A DNA stretch of 64,000 bases from Actinoplanes lutulentus (GTDB lineage Bacteria > Actinomycetota > Actinomycetes > Mycobacteriales > Micromonosporaceae), in assembly GCF_003259845.1 (NCBI RefSeq), contig NZ_QLMJ01000025.1:62001-126000 (forward strand), written 5' to 3'. The notes under the pieces are model-generated. The model did no database searches. It was not told where the DNA came from and was given only the letters and a program-made list of their open reading frames with translations. How positions within the stretch are numbered: the stretch's first letter is position 1; every line of letters begins with the position of its first letter. A program made the position numbers and the translations under genes. Of the stretch, positions 8,696-16,848 are shown piece after piece.

Positions 8696-8763
8696 GGTAC
8701 CAGGACTCGAACCTAGACTGGCTGAACCAGAATCAGCTGGGCTGCCAATTACCCCATACCCCA
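8692..8763 (-). tRNA. tRNA-Gln (CTG)
   Basis: A 72-nt tRNA. The acceptor is TGGGGTA/TACCCCA with discriminator G, the D-stem is GGGT/GCCC, the anticodon stem is GCTGA/TCAGC, the loop is TTCTGGT with anticodon CTG, and the T-arm loop is TTCGAGT. It is first of three tRNA genes read on the minus strand (Gln, Glu, Glu). Confidence 0.93.
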
Positions 8764-8826
8764 TTTGGCCCTGCTTGCTGAGCCGTTGAGAACTTTACCT
8801 GAACCCTCCCGGCCCACCAAATCGGG

Positions 8827-9630
8827 TTACCGAAATAGATCCGCGTGACTTCGCGCCCACTCTTCGTAGGTGGTCGCCGGGCGGCCCAGAAGATCAGCAA
8901 CGGTGGATACCGCAGGTTGCGGGTACTCCAGCAGCTGGGCGAGCCCGTCCAGATACCACTGCCCGTACTCACCCATCGTGGCCGTGAACTGATCCCGGGC
9001 CTCGTCGCCGGTCAGCTCGACGTACGTCAACTCCCGGCCGAGCGCGCGGCCGATCGCCGCGACCTTCTCGCGGCGGCTCAGCGCTTGCGGACCGGTCAGT
9101 TCGTACGCCTTCCCGAGGTGCCCGTCGGACAGCAGCACCCGGGCGGCCACCGCGGCGATGTCCTCCTGGGCCACCGGGGCGTTGACGACGTCACCGAAGG
9201 CGTCCCGCACCACGTCACCGGAACGGATCTGCGGCGCCCACAGGTCGGCGTTGGCCATGAACTCGCCGGGCTCCAGATGGGTCCACGGCACGCCGGACGC
9301 TTCCACGGCGTCCTCGACCACCTGCCAGTGCTCGCCTTTCGCGCCGGCCATGTCGACGATCACGCGTACCCCAGCCTGTGCGGCGAGCCGGCACACCTCG
9401 AAAGCGGAAGCGGGGTGCGGAGCGAGGTACATCCGGTCGACGCCCGCAAGGGCGTCGGTCAGGGTTTCGGGCCGTCCGACGAAACCGCGCGCCACCTCGA
9501 CCCCGGCAGGCAGGTTCGCCTTGACGGGATCGACGGTGAGCGCGCGGATATCGGTGGCGCCGAGGGCGAGAAGTTCGTCGACAACCATCCGGCCGACATT
9601 GCCGGTGGCGCCGGTCACCAGAATCCTCAT
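8827..9630 (-). CDS. NmrA-like NAD(P)-binding protein
   Basis: Atypical short-chain dehydrogenase of the NmrA/SDR type, 267 aa. The N-terminal dinucleotide-binding motif is VTGATGNVGRMV (residues 5-16). The classical YxxxK catalytic pair is not evident, as in NmrA-type sensors and QOR2-like NAD(P)H:quinone oxidoreductases. The domain order (Rossmann first, a small C-terminal domain with WYLDGLAQLLEYPQ) fits that family. It is transcribed alone; its function (redox sensing or reductase) is unresolved. Confidence 0.78.
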   Translation of the reverse strand: MRILVTGATGNVGRMVVDELLALGATDIRALTVDPVKANLPAGVEVARGFVGRPETLTDALAGVDRMYLAPHPASAFEVCRLAAQAGVRVIVDMAGAKGEHWQVVEDAVEASGVPWTHLEPGEFMANADLWAPQIRSGDVVRDAFGDVVNAPVAQEDIAAVAARVLLSDGHLGKAYELTGPQALSRREKVAAIGRALGRELTYVELTGDEARDQFTATMGEYGQWYLDGLAQLLEYPQPAVSTVADLLGRPATTYEEWARSHADLFR

Positions 9631-9669
9631 TCTCCGTACGCTATACGGAGAATGCGGATCATGGGCGGG

Positions 9670-10464
9670 TCAGTCGAGGGCGACGACCGGGTTCCGCAGT
9701 TCGCCGATGCCCTGGATGCTCACCGAGACGGTGTCGCCCGGGACGATCTGGCTGACGCCGGCCGGGGTCCCGGTGAGGATGATGTCGCCGGGCAGCAGCG
9801 TCATGACGTGCGACACGTACGAGATCAGGGTCGGGATGTCGAAGACCATGTCCTTGGTACGCCCGATCTGGCGCACCTCCATGTTCTGCGGATCACGGCC
9901 GACCTCGCATCGCACCTCGACGTCGCTCACGTCGAGCCCGGTGACGATCCACGGACCGATCGGGCAGAACGAGTCGAAACCCTTGGCCCGGGTCCACTGC
10001 GGATCCTTGCGCTGCAGGTCACGGGCGGTCACGTCGTTGCCGCAGGTGTACCCGAAGATCGCTTTCTCGGCGCCGGCCCGGTCGACCCGGCGGGCGCCGG
10101 TCGCGCCGATCACGACGGCGAGCTCGGCCTCCTCCTCGACCCGCTCGGTGACGCTGGGGATGCGGATCGCGTCGTTCGGCCCGATCACCGAGGTCGACGG
10201 CTTGATGAAGATGAGCGGCTCCTTGGGCACCTCGTTGCCCATCTCGGCCGCGTGGTCGGCATAGTTGCGACCGATTCCGATCACCTTGCTGGAGAAGATC
10301 GGCGCGAGCAGCCGGACGTCGGCGAGCGCCCAGCGCTGCCCGGTGAGGCGAACCTCCTCGAACGGCAGGCTGTTGATCTCGGCCACCGTAAGGCCCGAGG
10401 AGCCGTCGCCCTCGACGACGCCGAAAGAAACTCCACCGGCATGAACAAAGCGGGCGAAACGCAC
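9670..10464 (-). CDS. Fumarylacetoacetate hydrolase-fold protein
   Basis: FAH-superfamily enzyme, 264 aa. The family comprises acylpyruvases, oxaloacetate tautomerases and homoprotocatechuate-pathway isomerase/decarboxylases. Diagnostic segments are GIGRNYADHAAEMGNEVP (about residues 67-85), FIKPSTSVIGPNDAI, and the metal-binding EEEAELAVVIG (about 112-122). Further motifs are GNDVTARDLQ and a C-terminal LLPGDIILTGTPAGV. No aromatic-degradation neighbours are visible, so a housekeeping acylpyruvase or oxaloacetate tautomerase role is as likely as catabolism. Confidence 0.82.
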   Translation of the reverse strand: MRFARFVHAGGVSFGVVEGDGSSGLTVAEINSLPFEEVRLTGQRWALADVRLLAPIFSSKVIGIGRNYADHAAEMGNEVPKEPLIFIKPSTSVIGPNDAIRIPSVTERVEEEAELAVVIGATGARRVDRAGAEKAIFGYTCGNDVTARDLQRKDPQWTRAKGFDSFCPIGPWIVTGLDVSDVEVRCEVGRDPQNMEVRQIGRTKDMVFDIPTLISYVSHVMTLLPGDIILTGTPAGVSQIVPGDTVSVSIQGIGELRNPVVALD

Positions 10465-10503
10465 GGTAACCCCATCTCTAGGAACGCTGATTCGCCTCGA
10501 AAT

Positions 10504-10794
10504 CTACGCCGGGCGTGACGCCTCGCCCGACCCCGCGCCCAAGCCCGTTCCCAAACCCGTTCCCAAGCCGGTTCCCAATCGCGGGAACGGGTGCAGTGAG
10601 AAGACCACCTCGATAGGCACCCCGAAGTGCTCGGAGATGCGCAGCGCCAGGTGCAGGCTGGGGCTGAACTCGCCCCGCTCCAGGTAACCGACCGTCTGGT
10701 AGTGCACCCCGAGCGCGTCCGCGAGCTGCCGGCGGCTGATCCCCCGCTCGGCGCGCAGCATCGCGATCCGGTTGAACGTGACCTCGCTGCCCAT
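10504..10794 (-). CDS. Small XRE-family regulator
   Basis: Helix-turn-helix protein of 96 aa. The HTH covers residues 6-60 (LRAERGISRRQLADALGVHYQTVGYLERGEFSP), the Xre/Cro form common in small archaeal and actinobacterial regulators. The C-terminal tail (residues 72-96) is the low-complexity repeat GTGLGTGLGTGLGAG, encoded by a short tandem DNA repeat, and is probably disordered. The start lies 7 bp past the stop of the ABC permease, so it is the last gene of an exporter operon and may regulate it. Confidence 0.8.
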   Translation of the reverse strand: MGSEVTFNRIAMLRAERGISRRQLADALGVHYQTVGYLERGEFSPSLHLALRISEHFGVPIEVVFSLHPFPRLGTGLGTGLGTGLGAGSGEASRPA

Positions 10795-10801
10795 CGCTCC
10801 C

Positions 10802-11644
10802 TCAAACGCCCATCCGCGTCATCGCCCGCTCGCGACGAGCCGCCACCGCCGACCCGGACTCGCGGCGTGCCATCCGCCGCAGGACGCCCGGCGCGAGCGC
10901 CAGCCCGGCCACCGACCAGATCCCCAGCATCAGGAACGTCCGCGTGTGCCGCCAGGAGTCGCCCAGCTCCGCGACGACCAGGGCGTCCGGCAGCAGAGCC
11001 GATCGCAGGCCCAACCCTAGCCAATACATCGGAAAGAGCTGCGCGACGCCCTGAAGCCAGCCCGGCAGCGCGGTGATCGGATAGAAGATGCCGGAGATAC
11101 CGACGAGTCCGAAGATCGGCAACATCAACAACGACAGCGTCCGTACGTTGTCGAAGAGCGACCCGAGCATCGCGCCGAACGGCATCGTCGACAGGAATGC
11201 CAGCGGCACCAGCCACAGCAGCGTGAACGCGCCGGCAGCATCGAACTCCAGGCCGCCCGCGACGAGGAACGCACCGGGCAGCACCACCAGGCAGCTGATC
11301 ACGCTGACCCCGGCGACCAGCACGCTCTTGCCGATCAGGTAACCGGACATGCCGTCGGGTGTCGCTTTCGCCCGCAGCAGGGTGCCGTCCTCCCGATCCA
11401 TCGCCAGGTACTGCGCCATGGTCATCACCCCGGCGATCACCGTCAGCATGCCGAGCGAGCTGACGAACGTGTGCGCGCCGAGAGCGATCTCGGTGCCGGG
11501 CACCGTGGAGCCACGCATCAGCACCAGCGTGCCGAGCAGCAGCAGCGCGGGCAGCAGGTAACCGAAGACGTCCTGCCCGGTGGTCAGCGTCTGCCGCAGC
11601 TCCACGCCGCCGCGGGCCAGGCCCAGCCGGAAAACCCGGTTCAT
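10802..11644 (-). CDS. ABC-2 type transporter permease
   Basis: Membrane subunit of an ABC-2 exporter, 280 aa. About six hydrophobic spans can be seen, for example VFGYLLPALLLLGTLVLM, MLTVIAGVMTMAQYLA, VLVAGVSVISCLVVL, AFTLLWLVPLAFLS, LSLLMLPIFGLVGISGIFYP and LGIWSVAGLALA. The LSLLMLPIFGLVGISGIFYPITALPGW stretch resembles the ABC2 membrane signature of drug/polysaccharide exporters (DrrB type). It overlaps the ATPase gene by four bases (ATGA). The substrate is unknown; drug efflux is the usual guess for the family. Confidence 0.85.
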   Translation of the reverse strand: MNRVFRLGLARGGVELRQTLTTGQDVFGYLLPALLLLGTLVLMRGSTVPGTEIALGAHTFVSSLGMLTVIAGVMTMAQYLAMDREDGTLLRAKATPDGMSGYLIGKSVLVAGVSVISCLVVLPGAFLVAGGLEFDAAGAFTLLWLVPLAFLSTMPFGAMLGSLFDNVRTLSLLMLPIFGLVGISGIFYPITALPGWLQGVAQLFPMYWLGLGLRSALLPDALVVAELGDSWRHTRTFLMLGIWSVAGLALAPGVLRRMARRESGSAVAARRERAMTRMGV

Positions 11645-12513
11645 CTCGCGCTCCCCTCCGCCTCGCGCACCAGCTTCATGTACGTCTCCTCGAGACTGCT
11701 GGGCCGCACCTCCAGCCCGCCGATCGCCTCGCCGTGCTGCTGGAACAGCCCGCGCACGAACGAGGTGGCATCGGTGGCCGAGTGCACGAACCGGCGTCCG
11801 TCCTGCGTCCAGCGGACCTCGGTCTCGCCGGCCACCTCACGGGCGAGCTCGTCGGCCGAGCCACCCGCCACGATCCGGCCGCCGGCCAGGATGAGGATGC
11901 GGTCCGCCAGTTTCTCCGCCTCGTCGAGGTCGTGCGTGGTCAGCAGCACCGTCGTCTCCTCCACATCGGTCAGCCGATGCACGAGGTCGTGGAACTCACG
12001 TCGCGCCTCCGGGTCGAAACCCACCGTCGGCTCGTCGAGGAAAAGCATCTCCGGACGGCCGACGATGCCGATCGCGACATCGAGCCGCCGCCGCTGACCG
12101 CCGGAGAGCCGGACGATCCGGGTACCCGCCTGCCCGGCCAGCCCGACCACCTCGAGCAGCTGATCCACCGGCCAGGGGCGGCGGCGCTCCGCGGTCGAGT
12201 ACGCCGCGTAGTACCCACCCAGGTGGTGCAGCAGCTCGCGGACGTGCCATTTGCTGTGGTCGCGCCAGGACTGCAGCACCACACCGATGCGGGCGCGCCA
12301 GCGCTCGTCGCCGCTCGCCGGGTCGACGCCGAGCACCCGGACGTGGCCCGCCGAACGATGGCGGAAGCCCTCCAGGATCTCGATGGTGGTGGACTTGCCG
12401 GCGCCGTTCGGCCCGAGCAGGACGAGCACCTCGCCGCGGCTCGCCGTGAAGTCGATGCCCGCCAGGACCTCTTTGGGCCCGTAACTCATCCGGAGGTCCT
12501 GAACCTCAATCAT
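11641..12513 (-). CDS. ABC transporter ATP-binding protein
   Basis: Nucleotide-binding subunit of the ABC-2 exporter, 290 aa from ATG 12513 (MIEVQDLRMSYG); an ATG three codons upstream is possible. Walker A is GPNGAGKST (about residues 35-43), the Q-loop is VVLQ, the signature is LSGGQ followed by RRRLD (about 138), Walker B is EMLFLDEPT, and the H-loop is TTHDLDEAE. A C-terminal extension of about 70 aa is DrrA-like. Order on the minus strand is ATPase, permease, XRE regulator, with overlaps or 7-bp gaps, so one operon. Confidence 0.9.
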   Translation of the reverse strand: MIEVQDLRMSYGPKEVLAGIDFTASRGEVLVLLGPNGAGKSTTIEILEGFRHRSAGHVRVLGVDPASGDERWRARIGVVLQSWRDHSKWHVRELLHHLGGYYAAYSTAERRRPWPVDQLLEVVGLAGQAGTRIVRLSGGQRRRLDVAIGIVGRPEMLFLDEPTVGFDPEARREFHDLVHRLTDVEETTVLLTTHDLDEAEKLADRILILAGGRIVAGGSADELAREVAGETEVRWTQDGRRFVHSATDATSFVRGLFQQHGEAIGGLEVRPSSLEETYMKLVREAEGSAR

Positions 12514-12533
12514 GTCCAGCACGTTATCAAGTC

Positions 12534-12551
12534 TGTAGTAGATGTGCTACA
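12534..12551. promoter_or_regulatory. Small inverted repeat upstream of the ABC exporter
   Basis: TGTAG and CTACA arms, 8 bp apart, lie about 20 bp ahead of the ATPase start codon. This could be an operator for the operon's own XRE regulator. Evidence is only the symmetry. Confidence 0.25.
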
Positions 12552-12628
12552 TGTACGAGCAGCCGTACTTCATGACGGCGTGAGTTGATCGGTGTACATA
12601 CGGTGGCGGAACTCATTCGCGCCAAACG

Positions 12629-12657
12629 GTGATCGTGTTGATCGCCTTGGCTATATA
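12629..12657 (+). promoter_or_regulatory. Possible promoter of the glycosylase-like gene
   Basis: GTGATC (12629-12634) and TATATA (12652-12657) are separated by 17 bp. The ATG at 12668 lies where transcription would begin, so the mRNA may be nearly leaderless. Confidence 0.35.
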
Positions 12658-12667
12658 CATTGGTGCG

Positions 12668-13609
12668 ATGGGGATCAAGCAGGTGAGGGCTCTCACCACC
12701 ACGCTGCCCTCGGTCGCCTGGATACCCCTAGCCCGAGCGCACGCTGAGCGCGCCGACGACATGACAGCGGGCCACCGTGCCCGCCGTTCGGCGAACGAGA
12801 AACACGCCATAGAGGATTTTCTCTACGACTACTACGGAACACGCCCCAACCAGCTGCGCCGCTGGCACCCCGGAGTCGGCACCGGCCTCGCCCCGGCGCC
12901 GGCCGGCCTGCCCGAGCACGCCGGGTGGAAGTTCTACGTGAGCCACCCGGACGGCGTGGTCACCCTCAACCAGGACGCCTTCCTGGCCGCCCGCGGCGAG
13001 AGCGTGCGGTACATCCACGGCCTGCTCACCGCGACCGCGTCCCGCCCGGTCTTCTCCGGCTGCTTCGGCCTGCACGAGTGGGCGATGGTCTACCGCGATC
13101 CGGAGCACCGCCACGAGCTGCCGCTGCGCCTGGGCCAGGCCGAGACCGACAAGGTGGTGGAGCAGCACACCATCCGCTGCACCCACTTCGACGCGTTCCG
13201 GTTCTTCACCCCGGAGGCGGTCGGCCTCAACCGGCTCCAGCCGACCCGGGCCACCCAGGTCGACCTGGACCAGCCCGGCTGCCTGCACGCCGCGATGGAC
13301 GTGCACAAGTGGGCGCAGAAACTGGGTCCCGCCGTGCCGGGCGCGCTGGCTCTGGACTGCTTCGCCCTGGCCGGCGAGATCCGCCTGCTCGACATGCAGG
13401 CCAGCCCGTACGACCTGGCCTCGTACGGCCACCCGCCGGTGAAGATCGAGACCCCGGAGGGCAAAGCGGAGTACGTCGCCCGCCAGCGCGAGTTCGCCCG
13501 CCGGGCGGCCGGCCTGCGCAGCCGCCTGATCCGGGTCTGCGAGGAGCTGCTGGGCCCGGAGAACGCCGCCCAGAACCGCGAGGCGGTCGCCCCCTTCAAC
13601 CAGCGCTGA
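12668..13609 (+). CDS. Conserved actinobacterial protein, often labelled 3-methyladenine DNA glycosylase
   Basis: A protein of 313 aa from ATG 12668. The conserved core starts at RARRSANEKHAIEDFLYDYY (about residue 43). Family members in actinobacteria carry the label 3-methyladenine DNA glycosylase, but I see no helix-hairpin-helix-GPD motif. Conserved features are the Trp/His-rich segments RRWHPG, FGLHEWAMVYR and RCTHFDAFRFFTP, and the CLHAAMDVHKW motif, which suggest a metal-dependent or nucleotide enzyme. The start is uncertain; GTG 12683 is an alternative. No operon partner; it converges on arfB with a 9-bp gap. Confidence 0.7.
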   Translation: MGIKQVRALTTTLPSVAWIPLARAHAERADDMTAGHRARRSANEKHAIEDFLYDYYGTRPNQLRRWHPGVGTGLAPAPAGLPEHAGWKFYVSHPDGVVTLNQDAFLAARGESVRYIHGLLTATASRPVFSGCFGLHEWAMVYRDPEHRHELPLRLGQAETDKVVEQHTIRCTHFDAFRFFTPEAVGLNRLQPTRATQVDLDQPGCLHAAMDVHKWAQKLGPAVPGALALDCFALAGEIRLLDMQASPYDLASYGHPPVKIETPEGKAEYVARQREFARRAAGLRSRLIRVCEELLGPENAAQNREAVAPFNQR

Positions 13610-13617
13610 GGACTTCT

Positions 13618-14043
13618 CTAGTCGTCGGCGCCGGGGCGGCGGTTACGCTTGATCTGGCCGCGGCGTTTCTTCTCGCCGATCCGGCGCTCGACCGCGCCGC
13701 GGGACGGCTTGGTCGCGCGGCGCTGCCGGGGCGGGGCCGCGATGGCGCCGGCGATCTGGGCGCCCAGGCGGGCCGCGGCCGCCTCACGGTTGCGGAGCTG
13801 GGAGCGGTGCTCGGACGCGGTGATCGTGAGCACACCCTGGACGAGGCGGGCGCCCAGACGTTCGACGGCTCGCTCCTTGAGGGAATTGGGCAGCAGGTCG
13901 GAGCCGAGCACGTCCCACGACAGCTCGACCCTCGAATCGGTGGTGTTGACGCCTTGACCACCCGGTCCGCTCGCTCGGGAGAAACGCCACGAGAGCTCGG
14001 CCGCCGGGATGGTCAGGCGGTCGTTCACACGTACGTCCTCCAT
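13618..14043 (-). CDS. arfB: Peptidyl-tRNA hydrolase ArfB (YaeJ/ICT1 type)
   Basis: Codon-independent release factor that frees ribosomes stalled at the end of broken mRNA. The protein is 141 aa from ATG 14043; upstream in-frame codons do not match the family. The catalytic GGQ lies in SGPGGQGVNTTDSRVEL near residues 27-43. The C-terminal tail is basic (RGAVERRIGEKKRRGQIKRN) and in this family inserts into the mRNA entry tunnel. It is divergent from the M16 peptidase pair across about 80 bp. Confidence 0.92.
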   Translation of the reverse strand: MEDVRVNDRLTIPAAELSWRFSRASGPGGQGVNTTDSRVELSWDVLGSDLLPNSLKERAVERLGARLVQGVLTITASEHRSQLRNREAAAARLGAQIAGAIAAPPRQRRATKPSRGAVERRIGEKKRRGQIKRNRRPGADD

Positions 14044-14126
14044 CACGCCCCCAGCATCGCACCGAGTCGCGATCATGCGCTATTCGGTTATCGATGGGCT
14101 GGCAGCAACGAAACAGGCGGCAGTGC

Positions 14127-15452
14127 ATGATTGGTGGGGTGACGTCACCAACCGCACCGGTCGCCACGACCGGGTATCCGTGGCCCATCGAAACAACGCG
14201 GCTCGCGAACGGCCTGCGGGTCGTCGTCAGCGAGGACCGGACCGCCCCGGTCGTCTGCGTCAACCTCTGGTACGACGTCGGCTCCCGGCACGAGCCCCCA
14301 GGTCAGACCGGGTTCGCGCACCTTTTCGAGCATCTGATGTTCGAGGGTTCGCAGCACGTGAAGAAGACCGAGCACATGAAGCTCGTGCAGGGTAACGGCG
14401 GCTCACTGAACGCCACCACCAACCCGGACCGGACGAACTACTTCGAGACGATGCCGTCCGAGCACCTCGAGCTGGCCCTCTGGCTGGAAGCGGACCGGAT
14501 GGGCGGGCTGGTGCCCGCGCTCACCCAGGAGACGCTGGACAACCAGCGCGAGGTGGTGAAGAACGAACGCCGCCAGCGGTACGAGAACGTGCCGTACGGC
14601 GACGCGTGGCTGCGCCTGCTGCCGCTGCTCTACCCGCAGGGCCACCCCTATCACCACGCCACGATCGGGTCGATGGAAGACCTGAACGCGGCCGCGCTGG
14701 AGACGTTCCAGGCCTTCCACCAGCAGTACTACGCGCCGAACAACTGCGTGCTCACGGTCGTCGGCGACACCACGCCGGCCGAGGTGTTCGCGCTGGCGGA
14801 GAAGTACTTCGGCGGCATCGCCACGGTGGACGGCATCCCGCCGGCGCCGGACGGCAGCCTGCCCGAGCCGGCGACCGAGCCGGCCGTCGAGACGGTGACC
14901 GCCGACGTCCCGGCGCCGCGGATCTACCTGTCGTACCGGACGTACCCGTTCGGCACGCTCGGGTACGACGCGGTCACCGTGCTGGCGACCATCCTGGGCA
15001 GCGGACGCGGCAGCCGGCTCTACCAGCGGCTCGCCGACGGCTCGCGGATCGCCCAGCCCGACTACATCGGTTCGTACGGTGTCGACCTCGCGCACGCGCC
15101 CGCTCCGCTGATCATCACGGCGACCGCGAAGGACGGTGTGTCGCTGGAGACGCTGGAGGCCGGCCTGGCCGACGTGATCCAGAGCCTGATCGACGAGCCG
15201 GTCACCGACGAGGAGCTGAACCGGGCGAAGGCGCTGCTCACCACCGCCTGGTGGCGGCAGGTCTCCACGGTCGGCGGCCGCGCCGACACCCTGGGCCGGT
15301 ACACGACGCAGTTCGGCGACCCGTCCGCCGCGGCGGATCGGCTGGCCCGCTGGCTCGCCGTCACCGCGGAGGACGTGACGAACGCCGCCGCGGAGACGCT
15401 CCGGCCGGAGTCCCGCGTCACTCTCACCTACGTTCCCGGGGAGCCCGCATGA
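14127..15452 (+). CDS. M16-family zinc peptidase, active subunit
   Basis: Pitrilysin/insulinase-family metallopeptidase, 441 aa. The inverted zinc motif HxxEH is present as HLFEH (about residues 70-74), within GFAHLFEHLMFEGSQ. The distal Glu ligand is expected near residue 148, in ETLDNQREVVKNE. The second half has the usual M16 C-terminal fold (YRTYPFGTLGYDAVTVLATILGSG). Start choice: ATG 14127 with AGGCGG upstream; GTG 14139 is possible. The next gene overlaps by four bases (ATGA) and encodes a non-catalytic M16 partner, as in two-chain bacterial processing peptidases. Confidence 0.88.
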   Translation: MIGGVTSPTAPVATTGYPWPIETTRLANGLRVVVSEDRTAPVVCVNLWYDVGSRHEPPGQTGFAHLFEHLMFEGSQHVKKTEHMKLVQGNGGSLNATTNPDRTNYFETMPSEHLELALWLEADRMGGLVPALTQETLDNQREVVKNERRQRYENVPYGDAWLRLLPLLYPQGHPYHHATIGSMEDLNAAALETFQAFHQQYYAPNNCVLTVVGDTTPAEVFALAEKYFGGIATVDGIPPAPDGSLPEPATEPAVETVTADVPAPRIYLSYRTYPFGTLGYDAVTVLATILGSGRGSRLYQRLADGSRIAQPDYIGSYGVDLAHAPAPLIITATAKDGVSLETLEAGLADVIQSLIDEPVTDEELNRAKALLTTAWWRQVSTVGGRADTLGRYTTQFGDPSAAADRLARWLAVTAEDVTNAAAETLRPESRVTLTYVPGEPA

Positions 15453-16789
15453 CCCTCATCACCGAACGGCCGAACCCCGGAGCGGCCCGTCCGTACGCCT
15501 TCCCCGGCGTCCGCCGCCTGGAGAAGCACGGCGGCACCGTGATCGCCGCCCACCTGCCCGGGCAGATCCTCGCGAGCTCGGTGCTGCTGCTCGACGCGAG
15601 CGCCGCCCGGGAGTCCGAGGGACGCGAGGGCACCGCCACGGTGCTCGCCAAGTCGCTGGAGGAGGGCACCAAGAGCCGCGACTCGGCGGCGTACGCGCTC
15701 GCGCTCGAAGGACTGGGCGCCGAACTCTCGCCGTCGGTCGACTGGGACACGTTCCGGGTGGGTGTGTCGGCTCCCGTACCCATGCTGACCGATGCCGTGC
15801 GCCTGGCCGCCGAGGCCGCGCGGACGCCCAGGCTGGATCCGTCGGATGTCGCGCGCGTGCGCGACGACGAGGTGACCGCGCTGCGGATGGATTGGGCGCA
15901 GCCCGGTCCGCGTGCCGACGCGTCGCTGCGCAAGGCCCTGTTCAGTGCGGATGGTCGTTACTCCCGGCCGCTGCACGGCGATCCGACGAGTGTGGCCGCG
16001 GTGACCGTGGAGGACGTGCTCGCCTTCCACGAGGCGTGGATGCTGCGACCGGGTGTGCTGCTGGTCGCCGGTGACCTGGACGCGCTGGACCTGGACGCGC
16101 TGGCCGAGGCGGCGTTCGCGGGCACCTCGGGTGACCCGCTGCCGCTGGAGGGTCCGCTGGGTGTCCCGGTGCCGGACCGCCGCCGCACGATCCTGGTGGA
16201 CCGGCCCGGCTCGGTGCAGTCGACGCTGCGGATCGGGCACCGCTCCCCGGAGCGGGCGACGCCGGACTACGTGGCGATGACGCTCGCCGCGACGGTGCTG
16301 GGCGGTGCTTTCACCTCCCGGCTGAACCACCTGATCCGCGAGGTGAAGGGCTACACCTACGGCATCCGGGGCTCGTACGGGATGACCCGCCGCTCCGGCC
16401 GTTTCGAGGTGGCGGCCGGGGTGCAGACCGCGGTGACCGGGCCGGCTGTCGCGGACACGCTCGGCGAGATCAGGCGTACCCAGGAAGAGGGTGTCACCGA
16501 GGCGGAGCTGGAGGTGGCGCGTTCCTGGCGGGCCGGTCAGCTCTCGGTCGAGATGCAGACGCCGGGCGCGATCGCCGGCGCGCTGGCCTCGCTCGTGGTG
16601 CACGGCCTGCCGGACGACTACTACGTGACGCTGCGCCGCGAATACCTGGAGGCGAGCGTCGAGCAGGTGTCCGAGGCCGCCGCGCGGCATCTGTCGGTGG
16701 ACGGCCTGACCCTGGTCGTCGAGGGTGACGCCGCGGTGATCCGGGACGACCTGGCCGAGTTCGGCGACCTGGTCGACAGCGAGATCTGA
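15449..16789 (+). CDS. M16-family peptidase, non-catalytic partner subunit
   Basis: M16-fold protein of 446 aa. The position that should hold HxxEH reads VLAKSLEEG (about residues 64-72), so the zinc site is lost. This matches the inactive chain of heterodimeric M16 enzymes (YmxG/PqqL and MPP-alpha type). It keeps the substrate-clamp region near the C-terminus (GGAFTSRLNHLIREVKGYTYG). Co-translated with the active chain through an ATGA overlap. Its role is probably peptide degradation or protein processing in a closed-chamber heterodimer (family inference). Confidence 0.86.
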   Translation: MTLITERPNPGAARPYAFPGVRRLEKHGGTVIAAHLPGQILASSVLLLDASAARESEGREGTATVLAKSLEEGTKSRDSAAYALALEGLGAELSPSVDWDTFRVGVSAPVPMLTDAVRLAAEAARTPRLDPSDVARVRDDEVTALRMDWAQPGPRADASLRKALFSADGRYSRPLHGDPTSVAAVTVEDVLAFHEAWMLRPGVLLVAGDLDALDLDALAEAAFAGTSGDPLPLEGPLGVPVPDRRRTILVDRPGSVQSTLRIGHRSPERATPDYVAMTLAATVLGGAFTSRLNHLIREVKGYTYGIRGSYGMTRRSGRFEVAAGVQTAVTGPAVADTLGEIRRTQEEGVTEAELEVARSWRAGQLSVEMQTPGAIAGALASLVVHGLPDDYYVTLRREYLEASVEQVSEAAARHLSVDGLTLVVEGDAAVIRDDLAEFGDLVDSEI

Positions 16790-16796
16790 CACGTGA

Positions 16797-16830
16797 CGGC
16801 CGCCAGGGGAGAACGGTCCTCTGGCGGCCG
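16797..16830 (+). terminator. Terminator after the M16 pair
   Basis: A 14-bp stem (16797-16810 with 16817-16830) with one G.T pair and a 6-base loop starts 7 bp past the stop codon. No T-run follows it, but the stem is very stable. Confidence 0.65.
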
Positions 16831-16848
16831 CCCGCTAACGTCTCGCCC

